Source: Bacillota bacterium (GTDB lineage: Bacteria > Bacillota > Negativicutes > Sporomusales > CTSoil-080). Taken from it: a stretch of 38,557 nucleotides of DNA. Position numbers and translations under genes: made by a program. Within the stretch, counting starts at the first letter, position 1, and each line of letters starts with the position of its first letter. Shown here in pieces: positions 16,460 through 24,613 of this stretch. The notes under the pieces were generated by a model. It made no database searches and had not been told where the DNA came from. It saw nothing but the letters and a program-made list of their open reading frames with translations. The stretch is from contig JAGGAC010000020.1 in the NCBI GenBank assembly GCA_017889635.1, positions 1 to 38,557 of the forward strand. Reading direction: 5' to 3'.

Positions 16460-16490
16460 AACCTCTCGTTTTCGAGAGGTTTTTCTTTTT
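16460..16490 (+). terminator. Riboswitch terminator before btuF
   Basis: AACCTCTCG and CGAGAGGTT form a tight stem with a TTTT loop, followed by a T-rich tail to 16490. It lies between the aptamer and the first gene of the operon, 47 bases before the btuF start. Confidence 0.85.
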
Positions 16491-16536
16491 GCGCGGTTCA
16501 TCCATTTTACTGGCTAACATTGTTGAGGTGTCAGTT

Positions 16537-17448
16537 ATGAAAAAAATGAAAGTACTTTACCTGCTGTTAGGCGTTATCTTGTTTATACTGTTGTTTGGGG
16601 CAACAATGTTGCAACAGAATTCCAGAAGCCACTTGAATAATGATATAAATCAAGATTCTAAAAAAAATAAGCCACAGCGCATTGTATCCATGTCGCCTGG
16701 CAACACTGAAATTTTATTTGCCCTTGGTGCAGGAGCACGGGTAGTCGGCGTTAGCAGTTACTCTGATTATCCTGACGAAGCAAAAAATAAACCTATTATC
16801 GGTTCATATAATTCTCCTGACGTAGAAAAGATTGTGGCATTGGCTCCGGACATTGTATTTGCCATGGGTCAAACCCAGGCTAGCTACATTCACGTATTGG
16901 AGCAAGCGGGCATTCATGTGGTGGCGACAGAACCCCAAAATCTTTCGGAGATACTAACGTCCATCGATATTATTAGTGCAGCTATCGGGGAAGAGGAGCA
17001 CGGTGCGGCTCTCAACGCCGAGTTGACCGGTAAAATTGATGCTGTGCGGCAGCTGACAGCTAATTCTCAGCCCAAACGAGTATTTATGGAAATATGGGAT
17101 GCACCGCTTTTAACTGTAGGCAGTCGATCTTTTATTAACGATATTATAAATCAGGCCGGAGGAATCAATGTAGCGGGAAATAAAAACGTGTACTATACGC
17201 CCTGCGATGTTGAGATGCTATATGCCTATAATCCAGAGATTTATATCGTTGTCAGCCATAGCCGAAAAGATATTCGTTCTTATGTTACGCAAGCGGAACT
17301 TCGCGACATTACTGCGGTAAAAAACGAACAGGTTTTTCCTATCTTGGATGACTTACTAACCCGGCCGGGACCGCGCAGTTTTGATGGCTTGATCGAATTA
17401 GCTAAAATTCTTCATCCTGAGGAGATGAAATCTTGGGAGGCAAAATGA
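16537..17448 (+). CDS. btuF: Corrinoid-binding periplasmic protein (BtuF)
   Basis: A 303-residue substrate-binding protein with QRIVSMSPGNTEILFALGAGARVVGVSSYSDYP, the usual start of the BtuF domain. The ATG follows GAGGTG by six bases; a longer in-frame reading from 16489 would begin inside the terminator. A hydrophobic segment (residues 6-24) has no cysteine, so the protein is either secreted to the periplasm or anchored by that helix, unlike the lipoprotein at 208-1188. Its TGA overlaps the btuC start (ATGA). It hands corrinoid to BtuCD. Confidence 0.9.
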   Translation: MKKMKVLYLLLGVILFILLFGATMLQQNSRSHLNNDINQDSKKNKPQRIVSMSPGNTEILFALGAGARVVGVSSYSDYPDEAKNKPIIGSYNSPDVEKIVALAPDIVFAMGQTQASYIHVLEQAGIHVVATEPQNLSEILTSIDIISAAIGEEEHGAALNAELTGKIDAVRQLTANSQPKRVFMEIWDAPLLTVGSRSFINDIINQAGGINVAGNKNVYYTPCDVEMLYAYNPEIYIVVSHSRKDIRSYVTQAELRDITAVKNEQVFPILDDLLTRPGPRSFDGLIELAKILHPEEMKSWEAK

Positions 17449-18461
17449 GTCAGGTAGCAAAAAAGCCGATTTTGCTTATCAGTGCTTGCGCGTTGCTGTT
17501 GGTAATAATCGCTGTGGTTATGCTTGTGTTTGGCACTGTCTATGTGCCGTTTGAAGCAGTTGTTTCTGTCCTTTTGGAAAAGTTATTTGGAATTGAAATC
17601 CTTGACACTACACTTGCCCAGCAAATTATTGTGTGGAATGTACGTTGGCAAAGGATTGCCTTGGCGATGATTGTTGGAAGCGGTTTGTCGGTAGCTGGAG
17701 CCTGTTTCCAGACAATATTTAAGAATCCGCTGGCCGACCCCTTTGTTCTGGGAGTTTCGTCAGGAGCGGCGTTAGGGGCGGCGGTATCAATAATTACTCG
17801 CCACACGGAACTGATGATTGTATTTGCCTTTGCCGGAGCAATGCTCAGTTTGGTGTTAGTTTATCTTATGGGACAACAAAGCCTAGAACTTCGTTCGGAC
17901 CAGCAAGTGATATTGGCGGGTATTGCTATCGGTGCGCTGCTTAATGCTCTCTTGAGCGCATCGATGGCGCTAAACTCTGAGCAAATGCAAATGATTGTAT
18001 TTTGGTTAATGGGTAGCCTGACTAATTATGTGGGCAGTCTTAAACCAGTTATCGCTGTTGTTATATTTGGTTTTGTTATTGCGATTGTTTATGCTCGCGA
18101 TTTAGATGTCATGGTTCTTGGGGATGAAGATGCTCAATTTTTAGGGGTCGATGTTGCTAAAGTAAAGCTGATTTTGCTTGTGGCAACTACTCTGGTGACT
18201 GGTGTGTGTGTATCAGTAAGCGGAATAATCGGTTTTATCGGTCTGATTGTACCACATATTGTTCGTAAGCTGGCAGGGCCAACGCATCTTGTCTTGTTGC
18301 CGCTTAGTGCGATTTTAGGCGCGGTATTTCTCATGTTGGCCGATGGCTTGACCCGTAGTCATCCATTATTGTCAGGTATACCGGTTGGCGTGGTCACCGC
18401 CTTGGTAGGCAGTCCGTTTTTTTTGTACGTATTATATACTGCTGGCAGGAGGATGCCGTAA
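17445..18461 (+). CDS. btuC: Corrinoid ABC transporter permease (BtuC/FecCD family)
   Basis: A 338-residue membrane protein of the FecCD family, with around ten hydrophobic helices, the NPLADPFVLGVSSGAALGA motif near residue 95 and the GFIGLIVPHIVRKLAG segment that contacts the ATPase. The start is ATG 17445 after GGAGG, overlapping the btuF stop; the in-frame upstream codons lie over the Shine-Dalgarno. The end overlaps the next gene (TAATG). Two copies would form the inner-membrane channel with BtuD. Confidence 0.92.
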   Translation: MSQVAKKPILLISACALLLVIIAVVMLVFGTVYVPFEAVVSVLLEKLFGIEILDTTLAQQIIVWNVRWQRIALAMIVGSGLSVAGACFQTIFKNPLADPFVLGVSSGAALGAAVSIITRHTELMIVFAFAGAMLSLVLVYLMGQQSLELRSDQQVILAGIAIGALLNALLSASMALNSEQMQMIVFWLMGSLTNYVGSLKPVIAVVIFGFVIAIVYARDLDVMVLGDEDAQFLGVDVAKVKLILLVATTLVTGVCVSVSGIIGFIGLIVPHIVRKLAGPTHLVLLPLSAILGAVFLMLADGLTRSHPLLSGIPVGVVTALVGSPFFLYVLYTAGRRMP

Positions 18462-19231
18462 TGGAAATTTTAGAGCTTCGAGCGCTGGATGCGGGTTATA
18501 GCTCTAAGCTAGTGTTGCAAGATGTACATCTCATGATAAATGCTGGACAATTTGTCAGTATCGTCGCTCCAAACGGCGCTGGTAAATCAACGCTTCTGAA
18601 AACAGTTTCCGGAGTGCTGCCTCCGTTGAACGGTGCTATTTTCTTGAAGGGAAAACCTTTGAACGGTTTTAGCCGGCGGGAGACAGCGAGAGAGATTGCT
18701 GTTGTTGGTTCTGAACTGCCGGTTTTAGATTATACAACATTACAAATGGTAACAATGGGGCGGTTTCCTCATATTTGCCGACTGGCTGGATTGAAGACGG
18801 AAGATCATTCCGTCGTTCAGGCGATTATGGAAAATGTGGGGATTTGGGAAAAACGGTTATGCCAATGCCGTGAATTAAGCCAAGGCGAACGGCAAAAGGT
18901 TATCATCGCCCGGGCTTTAGCGCAGAAGCCAAAGCTATTACTTTTGGATGAGCCAACGGCTCACTTAGATATCTGTAATCAGTTTGCTATTTTACAGCTT
19001 ATAAAAAATTTAGCCTTATATCAAGATATGGCAGTTATTGCGGTTATTCATGATATTAATTTGGCGCTTCAGTTTAGTACACAACTTATGTTCTTGAAGA
19101 ATGGCCGAATACTGGCTTACGGTAAACCGCAAGACGTGGCAACAACGGAAGTCTTAAAGAGCCTTTACGGAATGAATTTTAATATATACTCTGATGCTGC
19201 AGCCACGTATGTACGACCAAATTTAGCTTAA
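18461..19231 (+). CDS. btuD: Corrinoid ABC transporter ATPase (BtuD)
   Basis: A 256-residue ABC ATPase. Walker A is APNGAGKST (residues 36-44; the first Gly is replaced by Ala, which is tolerated), the signature is LSQGERQKV, Walker B is LLLLDEPTAHLD and the switch His is in AVIHDINLAL. Its ATG shares one base with the btuC stop. It drives import from the periplasm together with BtuC and BtuF. Confidence 0.93.
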   Translation: MEILELRALDAGYSSKLVLQDVHLMINAGQFVSIVAPNGAGKSTLLKTVSGVLPPLNGAIFLKGKPLNGFSRRETAREIAVVGSELPVLDYTTLQMVTMGRFPHICRLAGLKTEDHSVVQAIMENVGIWEKRLCQCRELSQGERQKVIIARALAQKPKLLLLDEPTAHLDICNQFAILQLIKNLALYQDMAVIAVIHDINLALQFSTQLMFLKNGRILAYGKPQDVATTEVLKSLYGMNFNIYSDAAATYVRPNLA

Positions 19232-19282
19232 TGGCCAGGACAAGTTTAAATTTATAAAATCAAACTAATGGAGGAATGCGCG

Positions 19283-21124
19283 ATGAAAAACAGGTTACTA
19301 AGGAAACGAATTATGGTAGCGTTAGTTGCTGGGACATTTTTATGGGGCAGCCAAGCTTTGGCCGCTGAGGACGCGACCCAAGATACAACGTTTCAGCTTG
19401 ACCAGGTAACGATAACCGCTGACCGGATTACTCAGACCGTTGGTGAAACTCCGGCTAATGTAACAGTGATCACTGAGGTTGAACTGAAAAACAAAGGCGC
19501 GCGGACGCTGGCAGACGCCCTGACCGGAGTAAGCGGCATTGTGCTGAAAACCTATGGCGGCACCGGGCAAAACGCTTATCCTTATATATTCGGTACCGAG
19601 CGGGTTGTTGTACTGATGGACGGCAAACGAATGAATTTGCCGCAAGGCGTTTCCTCAGGTGCCGGCGGTATTGATGTTAACACCATTTTGCTTGGGGACA
19701 ACGTTGACCATATTGAGGTTGTGCGCGGCGGCGCATCAACGCTGTATGGCGCAGATGCTGTCGGCGGCGTCATTAATATTATTACTAAAAAAGGTTCTAG
19801 CGCCGAAAAGACAACTGCGACAGTGGCTAGCGGCAACTATGGTGCTAGGTATTATGAACTGAGCACCGGTGGGCAGGAGAAAAATACCCATTGGCAATTG
19901 TCGGGAGTAAAGAATTCTGGTGATGGGCAGCGCCAAAATAGTGCCTATGAGGGGAAAAATCTTTCGCTTCGTCTGGATCAGGATTTGTCGGCAAGTGAAA
20001 GCCTGAACTTTACTTATGACTATTATGATAATCACGCTGGAATGCCTGGTAGCTTGACTTATCCTTCAACAACTGATTTTTCCGACATTTTGCGCCGAAA
20101 CTGGAGCATCGGCTACACAAAACAGCATACTGACGGCAATCGTACATTCCGGTATTACGACAACGACCAGGTATACTCCGGCGATAACTCTGGCGTTTTC
20201 TGGCACCATAATACTGTGAGGGCGTTTGAGTATCAGGATAGTGCAAGGGTTAACGACGCCAATCTCTTGACCTGGGGGACCGAGTGGCGGCAAGACGAAG
20301 TGGAAAGCACCAGCGAAAGCAGCACACTGCGTGACCGCATTACCAGAGCAGCTTATCTAGAAAACCAGTATAGTTTTAACAAAGCTGCGAAAATGACGGT
20401 GGGCTTAAGGCGTGATGATAACAGCGTATACGGTACACACTGGCTGCCGCAAGCTGGCTATTTGTATCAAATTAATGCTAAGACCAGCTATTTTGCTAAT
20501 TGGGCCAAAGTATTCAAAGCACCAACTTTCGATGATTTATATTATTATGATGGTTATGGGTATATGGTGGGTAATCCTGATTTAAAGCCTGAATCAGGCT
20601 GGACGGCGGAAACCGGTATAAAAACACGGCTTAGTAAAATAAGTGAGCTAACAGTCTCAGTGTTTAAACGGGACATTAGCGATGCAATTGACTGGGTTAA
20701 TACTTCCGGCAGTATTTGGCAACCAATAAATATTAACCATTATAAAGCGACCGGTCTAAATGCGAATATTATCAGCAAGGTATCGCCAAATCTAACCACT
20801 GATTGCGGCTATACCTATCTTGACAGCTGCGATCAGGACGGCGCTGATGTCGGTGACCCAAGGCACAGCATTCATATTGGCGTCAATCTTCAGGCCGGTA
20901 AATTGAATCAAGCAGTGTACGGTCTTTATCAAGATAAAACTGGGTTGACTACTAGTCGGGTAAGCAGTCACTTTTTGATAAACTTTAGTACCAAATATAC
21001 TTTAAATAGTGCTACTTCATTATTTTTAACGGTTAATAACCTTTTAGACAAAGAGTATCAAGGGGTATATAACTATCCAGCCAGCCGGCGGACAGTCTTA
21101 TTTGGGGTAAAGCAAACTCTGTAA
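19283..21124 (+). CDS. btuB: TonB-dependent outer-membrane corrinoid receptor (BtuB-like)
   Basis: A 613-residue outer-membrane receptor. A signal peptide (RIMVALVAGTFLWGSQALA) is followed by a TonB-box-like DQVTITA, a plug domain (PANVTVITEVELKNKGARTLADAL, then VVVLMDGKRMN, IEVVRGGASTLYGADAVGGVINIITKK split across its strands) and a beta-barrel ending in a C-terminal aromatic-poor strand RRTVLFGVKQTL. The ATG 15 bases into the longer frame is used because GGAGG lies between the two ATGs. Its place in a cobalamin-riboswitch operon with btuFCD and cbiZ makes corrinoids the likely substrate. Confidence 0.9.
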   Translation: MKNRLLRKRIMVALVAGTFLWGSQALAAEDATQDTTFQLDQVTITADRITQTVGETPANVTVITEVELKNKGARTLADALTGVSGIVLKTYGGTGQNAYPYIFGTERVVVLMDGKRMNLPQGVSSGAGGIDVNTILLGDNVDHIEVVRGGASTLYGADAVGGVINIITKKGSSAEKTTATVASGNYGARYYELSTGGQEKNTHWQLSGVKNSGDGQRQNSAYEGKNLSLRLDQDLSASESLNFTYDYYDNHAGMPGSLTYPSTTDFSDILRRNWSIGYTKQHTDGNRTFRYYDNDQVYSGDNSGVFWHHNTVRAFEYQDSARVNDANLLTWGTEWRQDEVESTSESSTLRDRITRAAYLENQYSFNKAAKMTVGLRRDDNSVYGTHWLPQAGYLYQINAKTSYFANWAKVFKAPTFDDLYYYDGYGYMVGNPDLKPESGWTAETGIKTRLSKISELTVSVFKRDISDAIDWVNTSGSIWQPININHYKATGLNANIISKVSPNLTTDCGYTYLDSCDQDGADVGDPRHSIHIGVNLQAGKLNQAVYGLYQDKTGLTTSRVSSHFLINFSTKYTLNSATSLFLTVNNLLDKEYQGVYNYPASRRTVLFGVKQTL

Positions 21125-21180
21125 TCTTTTGCAGTAAACATAAAGTAAACTGATTATTTTAATAAAGAGAGCGGAGAATT

Positions 21181-21906
21181 ATGGACAAACAGCTTCTTAT
21201 AACCGGCGGCGAATTAACTACGGACAGTCAATTTATTATCTGCCGTTTTTCCTCCCCGAGACTTGTTCTAAGTACTTCCCTGTTTAATGGCGGATATGTA
21301 ATAGCTGATAGCGTATTCAACCACCGGTTATGTTTTTTTGTCAGCAGTGAAGGTGATTTGCCTGGCGGCTGTATGGAAAAATATTTGGCAATTATGGCTG
21401 GTAAGCGCGGCTTAAGCATGAAACGTTCTACAGGGTTATTGACAAGCGCGCATATGAACTGCCGAGGCTACAGCGTTGTAACATATGAAAACCTGACGGT
21501 AGAAGTTGTGGCAACTGCAGGAGTTAGGGAAAATGCTACTCGCGCTGGTGAACCAGCTTGCTATTTTGAAGATGACGGCCAATACAGACAGTTAGGCGGT
21601 ACCATCAATATTTTGGCTTTTACTAATGTTAGACTACCCTACGGCACGATGGCCAAAGCTCTTATCAGTATTACTGAGGCGAAAACAGTTGCGCTGGAAG
21701 AATTAGGGGTGGTAAGCCCATTGACACTGAAGGCTGCTACCGGCACAGGTACAGACGGCATTATTTTAGTGGGCAACCAGGATGCGGCAATTTGTTGTTC
21801 TGATGTGGGAACTCAATCCAAGCTGGGCGAACTTTTTTGCGTGGCTGTCAAAACGGCAGTAAAGCAGGCGCTATTTCTGGAATGCGATATAAAGCCTTTG
21901 GAATAG
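21181..21906 (+). CDS. cbiZ: Adenosylcobinamide amidohydrolase (CbiZ)
   Basis: A 241-residue protein with the CbiZ hallmark VVATAGVRENATRAGEPA near residues 109-126, plus SAHMNCRGYSVVTYE and ATGTGTDGIILV. CbiZ cuts adenosylcobinamide (and in some organisms pseudocobalamin) to adenosylcobyric acid, so that the cell can rebuild its own preferred B12. Here it sits between the outer-membrane receptor and the exb genes, showing that the operon imports and remodels corrinoids of other makers. GCGGAG precedes the ATG. Confidence 0.88.
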   Translation: MDKQLLITGGELTTDSQFIICRFSSPRLVLSTSLFNGGYVIADSVFNHRLCFFVSSEGDLPGGCMEKYLAIMAGKRGLSMKRSTGLLTSAHMNCRGYSVVTYENLTVEVVATAGVRENATRAGEPACYFEDDGQYRQLGGTINILAFTNVRLPYGTMAKALISITEAKTVALEELGVVSPLTLKAATGTGTDGIILVGNQDAAICCSDVGTQSKLGELFCVAVKTAVKQALFLECDIKPLE

Positions 21907-21952
21907 ATAACGGATTAAACGGGAAAGTCTTTGCGGTCGGAGGTGTATTATT

Positions 21953-22588
21953 ATGGAATTTATTATGCAGGGTGTGGAGCTTTTTTCCAAAGGCGGTCTG
22001 GTTATGTATCCACTTGTCGTCTGTTCAGTGGTGGTATTAGCAATTATAATTGAGCGTTGTATGTATTTGCGTACGGCTGATATTTCTAGTGCGGCGCTCT
22101 TAGAAGATACTGTCCAGAAATTAAGGGCCGGTGACTGGGACGAAGCTGCCGAATTGTGCACAAAGGCAAAGGGCGTTATTGCTGAGATGTTGGCGCGGGG
22201 CTTAGCTGAGCGAGTTGATGATCGACAACAACTGGAACAAATACTGGAAGGCGCTGCAGCCCGGATGGTCACTAAACTGCGCTATCGGCTTGATTATTTG
22301 GATACCATCGTGACCTTGGCGCCTTTATTGGGGCTGCTGGGAACAGTAACAGGTATGATAGCGTCATTCAGTGTGCTTAATATTAAGAGTGGTCAGCCGC
22401 TGGCGATAACGGGCGGCGTAGGGGAAGCGTTGATCGCTACTGCTACAGGGCTGTGCGTAGCTATTATTGCGTTAGTGACGCATAGTTATTTGAATCATCG
22501 GATCGATGTTATTATTAGTACGATGGAGGAAGCGGCTAATTCCATAGTGGTGGCCGCTATAAAAGGGACACGCCATGAAGCTGGATAA
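21953..22588 (+). CDS. exbB: ExbB/TolQ-family proton channel subunit
   Basis: A 211-residue membrane protein with an N-terminal helix (GGLVMYPLVVCSVVVLAIIIERCMYL), a cytoplasmic loop, then two helices containing LDTIVTLAPLLGLLGTVTGMIASF and GEALIATATGLCVAIIALV, the conserved MotA/TolQ/ExbB core. GGAGGTG lies seven bases before the ATG. Its end overlaps exbD by 14 bases. It powers the BtuB-like receptor with exbD and tonB. Confidence 0.92.
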   Translation: MEFIMQGVELFSKGGLVMYPLVVCSVVVLAIIIERCMYLRTADISSAALLEDTVQKLRAGDWDEAAELCTKAKGVIAEMLARGLAERVDDRQQLEQILEGAAARMVTKLRYRLDYLDTIVTLAPLLGLLGTVTGMIASFSVLNIKSGQPLAITGGVGEALIATATGLCVAIIALVTHSYLNHRIDVIISTMEEAANSIVVAAIKGTRHEAG

Positions 22589-22982
22589 ACTCAGGATAAA
22601 AAAAACGCCGCGTCTGATGATTATTCCTATGATTGATATCATTTTTTTTCTATTGGTCTTTTTTATGATGAGTACATTATATATGGTTGACCAGAGAGTT
22701 ATTCCGGTTATACTGCCGAGTGCGGCTGCAGCGCAAGCTGACAGATCCACGATGGTGCCGATAACGGTTACTGCGCAGGGGAAAATTCTGATTGATCAAA
22801 CTGAATTTCCTGATGAACTTGTAACTAGCCGCATAAAAGCTGAAGTATCTAAAAATCCGGATACAGCCTTTATATTGAGAGCTGACAAAAAGGTTGAATA
22901 CGGCAGGGTCATTTGGCTGTTGGATGAATTAAAAAAGTGTGGCGTGCGACGAGTGGCGGCCGCGACTGAGGTAATTCCATGA
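22575..22982 (+). CDS. exbD: ExbD/TolR-family subunit
   Basis: A 135-residue protein with a short cytoplasmic start, one helix beginning PMIDIIFFLLVFFMMSTLYM (the Asp in the helix is the conserved proton-carrying residue) and a periplasmic domain. The reading frame begins inside the exbB 3' end, so translation is probably coupled. Confidence 0.92.
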   Translation: MKLDKLRIKKTPRLMIIPMIDIIFFLLVFFMMSTLYMVDQRVIPVILPSAAAAQADRSTMVPITVTAQGKILIDQTEFPDELVTSRIKAEVSKNPDTAFILRADKKVEYGRVIWLLDELKKCGVRRVAAATEVIP

Positions 22983-22997
22983 ACCGGGAGGTACGGT

Positions 22998-23687
22998 ATG
23001 GGGCGTGGTAAGTATTGGCGTTCTGCCATAGCGTTGTCGGTGTTAATTCATTTGATGATATTAGCAGTGAGTGTTGGGATAGCTAAATTTACGGTGGTAA
23101 GGCAACCGACGGAGGAATATCTTGAACTGGAACTGGTTAATGTCAGTTTAGCTACAAATGATAATACTTTGTCAGGTGTGACACATGAGATATCAGCAAA
23201 AGTTCAAGGTGTAATCGCAGATACAGTTGTTGCCGCTCGGGAAAGAGTAGATAGCTCCAGTAGTAGTCCGGATACTCCTGAAGATGGAATCCCACCTTTA
23301 AGTGCTAAGATATCTGTTGGCAATACCGGTGCTCCAACAGAGGGCAAGTCGGCTATCCAACAACAGGGCGAAAATGACGCACGGCAAAATGTCAGTACTA
23401 CGAAGTCAACAATTCGGTCTCCACAAATATTGGAGAAAATCGATCCGAATTATCCAGACCAAGCCCGGCGGCAGGGATGTGAAGGAACAACGATTGTCAA
23501 GTTGGAAGTGCTGGCTACGGGGCATGTCGGGGCGGTCAAGGTTGAACATTCATCAGGATATCCGATACTTGATGATGCTGCCGTTAAAGCAGTTAGAAAG
23601 TGGCGATTTATTCCGGCAAGCGACAATGCAAGTGGTATACCGGTTGGTTGTGTGACAACTATTCCGCTAGTGTTCCGTCTTAATTAA
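22998..23687 (+). CDS. tonB: Energy transducer TonB
   Basis: A 229-residue protein with an N-terminal helix (AIALSVLIHLMILAVSVGIAKF), a long Ser/Thr/Gln-rich linker that is poor in the usual Pro repeats, and a C-terminal TonB domain (KIDPNYPDQARRQGCEGTT, VKVEHSSGYPILDDAAVKAV, RKWRFIPA). GGGAGG precedes the ATG by eight bases. It is the last gene of the corrinoid operon. No clear terminator follows for over 500 bases. Confidence 0.92.
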   Translation: MGRGKYWRSAIALSVLIHLMILAVSVGIAKFTVVRQPTEEYLELELVNVSLATNDNTLSGVTHEISAKVQGVIADTVVAARERVDSSSSSPDTPEDGIPPLSAKISVGNTGAPTEGKSAIQQQGENDARQNVSTTKSTIRSPQILEKIDPNYPDQARRQGCEGTTIVKLEVLATGHVGAVKVEHSSGYPILDDAAVKAVRKWRFIPASDNASGIPVGCVTTIPLVFRLN

Positions 23688-24361
23688 AAAGTTCGCAAAC
23701 CTATAAATAATAAAATACTTTTCGCTTTCTAGGATGAGCCTGCCACCAAGGGTTTTATTTGCTTGTTTTCCAACATTAAAAGATTACGGAGATGATTTTT
23801 TGCACGATGCTGCTTTTTACAACTGTTGAAGATGATTATGTATGCCAGTGAGTATCTTATAACTAGTAGATAGGGGAGTGAACCTTTACACGAAACTAAT
23901 CTTTTCGCGTATCAGTATCGTCTGACTATCAAAACGCATGTTGAGTCAGTAGCTTTGATAGAGCGGAAATAGCTAGTAATACTAAGGCTTCGCAGGTTTT
24001 GGGAAAATATAAGAAGTGTGTTTTATGTTCGCATAGACGTTCAAAATGGGGGGCGAACGTTTGTTGGGGGTCGGTACCCTTTACACGAAATTAGCCCCGC
24101 CGAGGGGGCGGGGTATTGAATAGTGAAGGAGATTATAGCGTAGCAGTTTAAGGTTACTTACTAAGTGTGATAGTCGGTTTCGGAATTCTTAAGGGTTACA
24201 ATAGTCGGTAATTTAATACTGTGGAGAATATAAAAAGTGCGTCGGCCATTGATGGTCGATGCACTTTTTGAAATTAGAGAGATACTGCGGAGCAGTTTAG
24301 TACAATGGAATTTTTATACAACTGGTTAGAATAGGTAGGAACATGTATTTTAGGAGAGCGT
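23688..24361. other. Gene-poor, decayed intergenic stretch at the island edge
   Basis: No convincing gene in about 670 bases. It holds two near-identical CCTTTACACGAAA(C/T)TA copies (23883-23899 and 24078-24093), which look like insertion-sequence end debris, an inverted pair CTATCAAA/TTTGATAG (23926-23961), ACGTTC/GAACGT near 24038-24058 and a GC-rich hairpin CCCCGCC...GGCGGGG at 24095-24113. The change from the operon to accessory DNA happens here. Confidence 0.5.
24232..24269. terminator. Strong bidirectional hairpin terminator
   Basis: AAAAAGTGC (24232-24240) and GCACTTTTT (24261-24269) frame an inner CCAT/ATGG stem; both sides end in runs suitable for termination. It could insulate the tonB end from the restriction operon that converges on it. 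Confidence 0.7.
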
Positions 24362-24472
24362 ATGGTGCTGGGATTGTTTTCGAAAACACCTAAACACCAC
24401 TACTCGAAGAAAGCCGATGATACGGGCATTTTTCGGATATATAGCGGTGATTGGTGTTTGGTTGGTGTTTGA
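24362..24472 (+). CDS. Possible small protein (36 residues)
   Basis: ATG 24362 has AGGAG five bases upstream and opens a 36-codon frame starting MVLGLFSKTPKHH. Nothing like it is known to me. The short length and decayed setting mean it may be the broken start of a lost gene; a second overlapping frame (24417-24533) encodes a helix-like peptide. Confidence 0.25.
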   Translation: MVLGLFSKTPKHHYSKKADDTGIFRIYSGDWCLVGV

Positions 24473-24613
24473 ATTTGTGCGACACAGTTTAACGATACAA
24501 AACGAAAGTCACCTCAAATACAAAGTTGCATGAGAGGTGATTCAGTAGTTATTGTTCTGCTTTATCAGTTTCATATGAAGCTGGTTCTTCCGGAACCATA
24601 CCAAGTTCTGGCT

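Noticed and set aside
24417-24533. Overlapping 38-codon frame encoding a helix-like peptide (MIRAFFGYIAVIGVWLV)
   Set aside because: No good ribosome site; it overlaps another short frame that has one, and both may be debris.
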